A stretch of DNA of 18,480 bases from Anaerolineae bacterium. Its GTDB lineage: Bacteria; Chloroflexota; Anaerolineae; J102. The notes below the pieces were generated by a model. The model made no database searches, was not told the origin of the DNA, and was given only the letters and a program-made list of their open reading frames with translations. The stretch's first letter is position 1; each line of letters begins with the position of its first letter. Shown here in pieces: positions 14,070 through 18,480 of the stretch. Both the position numbers and the translations under genes were made by a program. The stretch spans positions 1 to 18,480 of the forward strand of contig JALWDV010000027.1 in NCBI GenBank assembly GCA_027036755.1, given 5' to 3'.

Positions 14070-14435
14070 ATGCCCGAACACGTTTACCTGCTGAAAGAAT
14101 ACGAAGCCGTCGATGGCGGGTCCATCGAGGCCCGACCGTTTTTCGTCAGCGAAGACCTGGCGGCCGTGCTGGTGACCATGCAGCCCCGCGCCCGCGTGCC
14201 CGAGCACATCCACGAACACCACGACGAGATTTTCGACGTCATCCGGGGAACAGGCGTGTTCTATCTCGATGGCGAAGCCATTCGATTCGAACCCGGGATG
14301 ACCATCGTGGTGACGGCGGGCGTGCGACATGGGCTGCAGGCGGGCGATGAGCCCTGGGTGCTGCGAGAGACGGTGCATCGCCATGTTTACGCCCGCAAGG
14401 CCATCAAGCGGGCTATCGAAAAACGCTTGCGCTGA
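14070..14435 (+). CDS. Small single-domain cupin protein
   Basis: 121 aa, the size of a one-barrel cupin_2 protein. Cupin motif 1 is PEHIHEHHDEIFDVIRGTG, with H46, H48 and E53 as metal ligands and G60. Motif 2 is EPGMTIVVTAGVRHGLQ, with P75, G76 and ligand H87. All four usual metal ligands are present, so it can bind a divalent metal. Such proteins range from sugar or polyketide isomerases and dioxygenases to sensors, and nothing here fixes the substrate. The C-terminus is basic (ARKAIKRAIEKRLR). No Shine-Dalgarno sequence is visible before the ATG. It converges on the SlyD-like gene and shares a terminator with it. Confidence 0.8.
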   Translation: MPEHVYLLKEYEAVDGGSIEARPFFVSEDLAAVLVTMQPRARVPEHIHEHHDEIFDVIRGTGVFYLDGEAIRFEPGMTIVVTAGVRHGLQAGDEPWVLRETVHRHVYARKAIKRAIEKRLR

Positions 14436-14441
14436 TCGAAA

Positions 14442-14470
14442 AAGCCCCGCAGTCGAAACTCCGGGGCCTT
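14442..14470. terminator. Bidirectional terminator between convergent genes
   Basis: GCCCCG (14444-14449) pairs with CGGGGC (14462-14467). The minus strand continues in TTTTTC, a good intrinsic terminator for the gene at 14571. The plus strand continues CTTGCTTTG, weaker, for the cupin gene that ends seven bases upstream. Confidence 0.65.
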
Positions 14471-14486
14471 GCTTTGCTCTGTTCGA

Positions 14487-14559
14487 GTCATGTCGATCGC
14501 AGCGAGACATCCCCTTGCTTGCGGGGAGATTTTTCCTTGCTACGCTCCTTCGAAATGAC
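14487..14559. repeat. 73-bp intergenic inverted repeat
   Basis: GTCATGTCGA (14487-14496) and TCGAAATGAC (14550-14559) are inverted repeats with one mismatch. Inner segments (CAGCGAG, CCTTGCTTGCGGGGAGAT, TGCTACGCTCC) resemble the widespread bacterial GTCATTtCGA...AGCGTAGC-type intergenic repeat. A degenerate relative may be GTCATTCCGA... at 18137-18167. Confidence 0.55.
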
Positions 14560-14570
14560 GCGGGTGAGGT

Positions 14571-15074
14571 TTAGTGGTGATGATGGCCGCCACTGTGCAC
14601 ATGGCCGTGGGCGATCTCATCAGGCGTGGCAGGGCGAATATCCACGATCTTGACGTCGAAATGCAGGGTCTCGCCCGCCAGGGGATGATTGAAATCCACG
14701 ACCACGCCCTCGGGGCGAATCTCGGTGACGTACACCTCGAAGATCTGGCCGGTGGTGGTGTCGCGCATCTCCAGGGCCATGCCCGGCTCCACCTGCATTT
14801 CGGGAGGAAACGCGTCGGTGGGGATGATCTGGGTGGCGTTTTCGTGGCGAGGGCCGTAAGCGTCCTCGGGGGCCACGGTCACCTGTTTGGATTCTCCCAC
14901 GGCCATGCCGGTGAGTTCACTCTCCAGGCCCGGAATGAGGTTGTTATGGCCGTGCAAATACTCCAGGGGCTCCATGCCCTCGGAAGAATCGAGGATGTTG
15001 CCCTGGCTGTCGGTCAGGGTGTAATCGATGGAAACAACATCGTCCTTTTGGACGGTCTTTCGTTCGTCGCTCAT
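14571..15074 (-). CDS. slyD: SlyD-like FKBP-type peptidyl-prolyl isomerase
   Basis: 167 aa from the ATG at 15074. It catalyses cis-trans isomerisation at proline and acts as a cytoplasmic folding chaperone. The N-terminal half-barrel has VVSIDYTLTDSQGNILDSS (13-31) and LEYLHGHNNLIPGLESELTGM (37-57). The insert-in-flap domain spans about 70-122. The barrel closes with VVVDFNHPLAGETLHFDVKI (124-143), the SlyD signature. The tail GHVHSGGHHHH is histidine-rich, as in metal-binding SlyD proteins that deliver nickel in E. coli; metal binding here is inferred. An in-frame ATG at 15149 would add 25 residues translated from a terminator hairpin (15124-15146), so it was rejected. AAGGA lies upstream of 15074. 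Confidence 0.9.
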   Translation of the reverse strand: MSDERKTVQKDDVVSIDYTLTDSQGNILDSSEGMEPLEYLHGHNNLIPGLESELTGMAVGESKQVTVAPEDAYGPRHENATQIIPTDAFPPEMQVEPGMALEMRDTTTGQIFEVYVTEIRPEGVVVDFNHPLAGETLHFDVKIVDIRPATPDEIAHGHVHSGGHHHH

Positions 15075-15123
15075 GGGTAAAGCAATCCTTTTTTGTAATG
15101 AAATGGAAAATGGGCAAAAGAAA

Positions 15124-15146
15124 ACCGCCAGAAATTGCTTGGCGGT
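15124..15146 (-). terminator. Terminator hairpin in the slyD leader (possible attenuator)
   Basis: ACCGCCA (15124-15130) pairs with TGGCGGT (15140-15146), and the minus strand continues TTTTCTTTTG. It sits between the slyD promoter (15190-15218) and its ATG. No upstream minus-strand gene needs terminating here, which suggests conditional termination in the leader. Confidence 0.5.
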
Positions 15147-15189
15147 CATGTGGGCTGCGATGTCACAACATGCCCGATGGGCAGAGTTA

Positions 15190-15218
15190 ACTATACCCTA
15201 CTTTTGGGCAATCGCCAA
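15190..15218 (-). promoter_or_regulatory. slyD promoter
   Basis: On the minus strand TTGGCG (15213-15218) and TATAGT (15190-15195) are 17 bp apart. The expected start is near 15183, giving a leader of about 109 nt that contains the hairpin at 15124-15146. Confidence 0.55.
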
Positions 15219-15244
15219 ACTCCCCCAGCAGGGCGGGATGATTG

Positions 15245-15250
15245 TATAAT
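15245..15250 (+). promoter_or_regulatory. Displaced ancestral -10 box of the ABC-F gene
   Basis: TATAAT here is followed by GAAAA, then the inserted element. Deleting the element and one duplicate restores TATAATGAAAAGCTATG, placing the -10 eight bases before the ABC-F start codon. Today it is about 170 bp from that codon. Confidence 0.5.
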
Positions 15251-15255
15251 GAAAA

Positions 15256-15408
15256 TCACTACTAAGGTGTAGCCACCACTTTTTGCCACGAAGACACGAA
15301 GAAAGGGGAAGGCACGAAGTATTTTTCTTTATTTTCCCTTCGTGTCTTCGAAAAACTTCGAGCCTTCGTGGCTTTTGGCGACTTAAAGTCAAGTACGTTA
15401 GCTGCTAC
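15256..15408 (+). mobile_element. 153-bp MITE-like element with perfect 8-bp target duplication
   Basis: AATGAAAA lies directly outside both ends (15248-15255 and 15409-15416). The left end TCACTACTAAGG and the right end GTACGTTAGCTGCTAC match the two ends of the element at 5889-6043 in reversed orientation. The body is shared almost throughout, including the stretch GAAGTATTTTTCTTTATTTT at 15317-15336. It folds on itself through CACGAAG/CTTCGTG words. The insertion is 11 bases before the ABC-F start codon. The rest of the 15075-15419 gap carries the slyD promoter and leader. Confidence 0.8.
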
Positions 15409-15411
15409 AAT
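15406..15411 (+). promoter_or_regulatory. Junction-created -10 box of the ABC-F gene
   Basis: TACAAT is formed by the last three bases of the inserted element (TAC) and the first three of the right target duplicate (AAT). It ends eight bases before the ATG at 15420, predicting a leaderless transcript. A weak CTTAAA lies 18 bp upstream. Confidence 0.4.
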
Positions 15412-15419
15412 GAAAAGCT

Positions 15420-17402
15420 ATGAGTTTGCTCACCGCCCAGAACCTCGCCATGTCCTTCGGCCCGCTGGATGTCTTCCAGGGGGTGAATTGCGTCATCTCC
15501 CAGGGCGACCGCATCGGGCTGGTGGGGCCCAATGGCGAGGGCAAGACTACCCTGCTGCGGATTTTGGCGGGCGAGATAGCGCCCGGCGCGGGCAAAGTGC
15601 ACCGTCGCCGGGGCCTCACCATCGGCTATCTGCCCCAGATTCCGCCCGAGCCGGGCGACAAGACCCTGTGGCGGGACATGCTGGAGGTCTTCAGCGATCT
15701 CATCGCCGAGGAGAAGAAGCTGGCCGAGCTGGAAGAACAGATGGCCGATCCCGATCCGGCAGTGGCCGAAGCCGCGTTGGAGGCCTACGCCCGCCGTCAG
15801 CACGCATTCGAGGCCCGGGGCGGCTATGACTATCCCACCCGCATCAAGCAAACTCTGACCGGCCTGGGCTTCAAGCCCGAAAGCTTCGAGCAACCCCTGG
15901 CCCAGCTCAGCGGCGGCCAGCGCACCCGGGCGCTGCTGGCCAAAATCCTGCTGCAAAAGCCCGATCTGCTCCTGCTGGACGAGCCCACCAACCATCTCGA
16001 TCTGGCCGCCATCGAATGGCTGGAGAGCGTGCTCCTCAAATGGGAGGGCGCGATGGTGGTGGTCTCTCACGACCGTTATTTTCTGGACAAAGTGATGACC
16101 CGCATCTGGGAGATGATGTGGGGGACGTTGACGGTCTATCGGGGCAATTACAGCGCGTATCTCTTGCAGCGGGCCCAGCGCCTGGAGCAGATGCAAAAGG
16201 AGTACGAGGCCCAGCAAGCCCTCATCGCCAAAGAGACCGACTACATCCGCCGCAACATCGCCGGGCAGAACAGCCGTCAGGCCAGGGGACGCCGCACCCG
16301 GCTGGAGCGGTTGCTGCAACGCCAGCGCCTGACTCCGCCCAAACAGCGCCAGACCATGCGCCTGCAGATGGTCAGCCGCATCCGCAGCGGCGAACTGGTG
16401 CTGGCCAGCGAGAATCTGGCCGTGGGCTATCGGGCCCGGCCCCTGCCGCCGGTGCGCCGCCAGCGCTCGGGCGGCTATGTGTACGAAGCGCCCGCGCCCC
16501 CCGCGCCCGACGATCTGCTCCTCTTCCAGGCCGATGATTTGCTGCTCAAGCGGGGGGAGCGCGCGGGCCTGGTCGGGCCCAACGGCTCGGGCAAAACCAC
16601 CTTCATCCGCACCTTGCTGGGGGAGATTTCGCCCCTGGAGGGCAGTCTGCGGGTGGGAGCCAGCGTGCGCATCGGCTATCTGGCCCAGATTCAGAACGAG
16701 CTGGACCCCGGCATGACGGTGCTGGATTCCCTGATGCAAGCGGACCCCAAGCTGACCATCGGCGAGGCCCGGGCCTTTCTCGCCCGTTTCCTCTTCACCG
16801 ACGATGACGTGTTCAAGACCATCGACACCCTCAGCGGCGGCCAGCGCAGCCGCCTGGCGCTGGCCCGACTCAGCCGCCAGGAGGTCAACTTCCTGGTGCT
16901 GGACGAGCCCACCAACCATCTTGACATCGAATCGCAGGAAGTGCTGGAGGCGATGCTGCGGGATTTCAACGGCACGGTGCTGCTGGTCTCCCACGATCGC
17001 TATCTCATCGACAGCATCGCCACCCAGGTTTGGGCCATCGATGTGAATGAAAAGCGGCTGCAGGCCTGGGAGGGCAACTACTCCGCCTACATCGCGGCCT
17101 GCGAAGCGGCCAGGACGGGCGAAAAAGCTCTGACCGAGACCAAAGCCGCGAACAAGCGCCATCGCGAGAAATCGAAAGAGGCCCGACGCAAACGCAAGGA
17201 AGAGGAAAAACGCCAGCAGGAGGCGCAGGCCCTGGAAGATCGCATCCTCGCCCTGGAAAAAGAGCTGGACGCCATCACCCAAGAGCTGGAATCGGCCAGC
17301 CTGGCCCAGCGGGTGGATGAAGTCCAGCGCCTGGGCGAGCGCTATCAGGCCATCGAGCGAGACCTGGAAACCCTCATCGAGACCTGGGCCGCCCTGGTGT
17401 GA
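15420..17402 (+). CDS. ABC-F family ATPase (Uup/EttA-like)
   Basis: 660 aa. It has two ATP-binding domains and no membrane segment, as in ABC-F proteins that act on the ribosome to relieve stalling or antibiotic block. Domain 1: Walker A GPNGEGKTT (36-44), LSGGQ (163-167), Walker B LLLLDEPTNHLD (183-194), H-loop SHDRY. The linker 241-325 is charged and helical, as expected for the P-site tRNA-interacting motif. Domain 2: GPNGSGKTT (386-394), LSGGQ (471-475), LVLDEPTNHLD (492-502). A Pro/Arg-rich insertion (337-366) interrupts the start of domain 2. The C-terminal 560-660 is a basic coiled coil like that of Uup, a possible DNA- or RNA-binding arm. Both catalytic glutamates are intact. The start has no Shine-Dalgarno sequence. 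coaE follows after 70 bp. Confidence 0.92.
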   Translation: MSLLTAQNLAMSFGPLDVFQGVNCVISQGDRIGLVGPNGEGKTTLLRILAGEIAPGAGKVHRRRGLTIGYLPQIPPEPGDKTLWRDMLEVFSDLIAEEKKLAELEEQMADPDPAVAEAALEAYARRQHAFEARGGYDYPTRIKQTLTGLGFKPESFEQPLAQLSGGQRTRALLAKILLQKPDLLLLDEPTNHLDLAAIEWLESVLLKWEGAMVVVSHDRYFLDKVMTRIWEMMWGTLTVYRGNYSAYLLQRAQRLEQMQKEYEAQQALIAKETDYIRRNIAGQNSRQARGRRTRLERLLQRQRLTPPKQRQTMRLQMVSRIRSGELVLASENLAVGYRARPLPPVRRQRSGGYVYEAPAPPAPDDLLLFQADDLLLKRGERAGLVGPNGSGKTTFIRTLLGEISPLEGSLRVGASVRIGYLAQIQNELDPGMTVLDSLMQADPKLTIGEARAFLARFLFTDDDVFKTIDTLSGGQRSRLALARLSRQEVNFLVLDEPTNHLDIESQEVLEAMLRDFNGTVLLVSHDRYLIDSIATQVWAIDVNEKRLQAWEGNYSAYIAACEAARTGEKALTETKAANKRHREKSKEARRKRKEEEKRQQEAQALEDRILALEKELDAITQELESASLAQRVDEVQRLGERYQAIERDLETLIETWAALV

Positions 17403-17427
17403 TAGAATGCGTGATAGTCCACTGGCT

Positions 17428-17460
17428 ACTGAACACTGAACACTGCCTCACTGAACACTG
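17428..17460 (+). repeat. Tandem ACTGAACACTG words
   Basis: ACTGAACACTG occurs at 17428-17438 and recurs overlapping and again at 17450-17460 within a 33-base stretch. It fills half of the short gap between the ABC-F gene and coaE and leaves no Shine-Dalgarno sequence for coaE. Confidence 0.55.
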
Positions 17461-17472
17461 CCCCGCTCCCCC

Positions 17473-18099
17473 ATGTCATCCAAACCTCACGCTCCCACCA
17501 TCATCGGCCTCACCGGCAACATCGGCGTTGGCAAGAGCACGGTGCTGGCTATGCTGCGCAAGCTGGGCGCCCGGACCATCGACGCGGACAAAGTGGCCCA
17601 CGGCGTGATGCTGCCCGGCGGTCGGGCCTATGACGCGGTGGTCACAGCCTTTGGCCCCACCATCCTCCTGCCCGACGGCGCCATCAACCGCCGCCAGTTG
17701 GCCAACATCGTCTTCGCCTATCCCGAAAAACTCGCCCAACTGGAAGCCATCGTGCATCCCGCGGTGGAGCAGGCTGTGCAGGACGGGATCGAGGCGGCGG
17801 ATGCGCCCGTCGCGATCATCGAAGCCATCAAACTGCTGGAGGGCGGGCTCAAATCCATCTGCGATGAAATCTGGGTGGTGACTGCGCCCGAAGAGGTGCA
17901 GATCGCCCGGCTGATGGAAGATCGGGGCATGACCGAGCAGGAAGCCCGCCGCCGGATGCGCTACCAGAGTCCGCAGGACTGGAAAGCCGCCCAGGCCGAT
18001 GTGGTCATCGTCAACGACAGCGATCTGGCGGCGCTGGAGGCCCGGGTGACTCGGGCCTGGGAGGAGATGATGGCGCGGCAGCGGAACAACGACAGCTAA
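17473..18099 (+). CDS. coaE: Dephospho-CoA kinase
   Basis: 208 aa, normal family length. It phosphorylates the 3'-hydroxyl of dephospho-CoA, the last step of coenzyme A synthesis. Landmarks are the P-loop GLTGNIGVGKST (12-23), DADKVAH (37-43) for substrate binding, RRQLANIVFAYPEKLAQLEAIVHPAV (73-98), AIKLLEGG (118-125) where most members have PLLFE, and the lid RLMEDRGMTEQEARRRM (146-162). The final segment VVIVNDSDLAALEARV matches the usual N(x)G/S region. The ATG at 17473 is preceded by a C-rich, repeat-derived stretch without a ribosome site. It is probably co-transcribed with the ABC-F gene; a TAGAAT at 17403-17408 could be a minor -10. Confidence 0.93.
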   Translation: MSSKPHAPTIIGLTGNIGVGKSTVLAMLRKLGARTIDADKVAHGVMLPGGRAYDAVVTAFGPTILLPDGAINRRQLANIVFAYPEKLAQLEAIVHPAVEQAVQDGIEAADAPVAIIEAIKLLEGGLKSICDEIWVVTAPEEVQIARLMEDRGMTEQEARRRMRYQSPQDWKAAQADVVIVNDSDLAALEARVTRAWEEMMARQRNNDS

Positions 18100-18198
18100 T
18101 CGAATGCTAATAGCGATAAAAACCCCAGATTACGTCATTCCGACGACCGCAGGAAGAAGGAATCTCCCTCCAGGTGCGACGCACTTAATGAAGCCAAT

Positions 18199-18253
18199 CC
18201 CGTAATGCGTAATTCGTGATGCGTAACGACCTCACGCATTACGCATCACGAAT
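18199..18253. repeat. 15-bp perfect inverted repeat (ATTCGTGATGCGTAA)
   Basis: ATTCGTGATGCGTAA at 18212-18226 is exactly inverted at 18239-18253 around a 12-base loop. A CGTAATGCGTAA word precedes the left arm. It follows coaE at 100 bp and directly precedes the partial element at 18257. Positions 18100-18198 hold only a GTCATTCCGA...GGAATCTCC fragment and an AGGTGCGACGCACTTA word; no gene is seen. Confidence 0.65.
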
Positions 18254-18256
18254 CAG

Positions 18257-18345
18257 GGCATGGTTCAGATCGTCCTTCCATCAGCTTTACAATTTCAATA
18301 GGGTCAACGCCTGGCAAAACACGTCAAACGTAAAGCGTCAAACGT
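18257..18345. mobile_element. Left-half copy of the 13802-13984 element
   Basis: These 89 bases match 13802-13890 with one difference (A for G at the position of 13864). The match then decays into one more TAAAGCGTCAAAC repeat unit and ends, so the right half and its inverted end are missing. The copies are in direct orientation about 4.5 kb apart. Confidence 0.8.
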
Positions 18346-18455
18346 AAAGCGTCAAACCTGAATTTTGCGCAAAAATGCGGGGGGAGCAAACGCACCCCAT
18401 GGAACTTTAACAATTGAGGTAGAATAGAAGGCACATCAAAACTAGGAGGTGTGCT

Positions 18456-18480
18456 ATGACAACAAACATTCGCTTGGTCG
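18456..18480 (+). CDS. Start of an unidentified gene cut by the window edge
   Basis: An ATG at 18456 follows a strong AGGAGGTG ribosome site (18444-18451). The eight visible residues are MTTNIRLV. A TAGAAT at 18420-18425 may be its -10. TTTTGCGCAAAA (18363-18374), a perfect 12-bp palindrome, lies upstream and could be an operator. Too little is present to identify the product. Confidence 0.6.

Noticed and set aside
15075..15149. 25-residue N-terminal extension of SlyD
   Set aside because: Encoded by a terminator-like hairpin and not part of the FKBP fold.
15405..17282. 625-aa open frame on the minus strand
   Set aside because: Antisense to the ABC-F gene, whose Walker and signature motifs are complete.

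Overview
The window looks like a chromosomal segment of a Chloroflexota bacterium (Anaerolineae/Caldilineae-like); this is inference. The base composition is fairly GC-rich. An exported protein has Thr-Pro linkers and ends in YLPVITR. There is a COG3937-type phasin-like protein, a fused membrane/FeS/CCG oxidoreductase, and gaps crowded with hairpin-forming word-like repeats. No rRNA, tRNA, CRISPR, phage or transposase gene is visible.

Layout. Positions 1-4.2 kb: a polytopic membrane protein (-), an exported two-domain protein (+), then a coupled pair on the minus strand (ParB/sulfiredoxin-fold protein plus a 72-aa four-Cys protein). 4.2-7.4 kb: a gamma-glutamyltransferase-family Ntn hydrolase and a TIM-barrel glycosidase-like protein that seems to lack both catalytic glutamates (both -). 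7.7-10.9 kb: a phasin-like protein (-) and, divergently, an ETF:quinone oxidoreductase-like protein (+), separated by a gap with three copies of a 15-bp dyad. 11.4-13.6 kb: tatA, then aroD and a fumarylacetoacetate-hydrolase-family gene two bases apart. 14-15.1 kb: a cupin (+) convergent with a SlyD-like PPIase (-). 15.4-18.1 kb: an ABC-F ATPase and coaE. A new gene starts at the right edge.

The coding content is mostly ordinary housekeeping and central metabolism. I see no multi-gene defence or biosynthetic system.

The most interesting layer is in the gaps. I find a family of about 152-155 bp non-coding elements with GTAA-type ends. Two copies are flanked by perfect 8-bp direct repeats, and one of these is nested inside an older relative. 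Another copy split the promoter of the ABC-F gene and appears to have rebuilt a -10 box at its junction. A second, unrelated family of 183 bp has 11-bp perfect terminal inverted repeats and a near-perfect 8-bp target duplication, with two partial copies elsewhere. A 385-bp insertion with the first family's ends lies in the leader of the phasin-like gene. Start-codon choices were refined using terminators that overlap three over-long ORFs.
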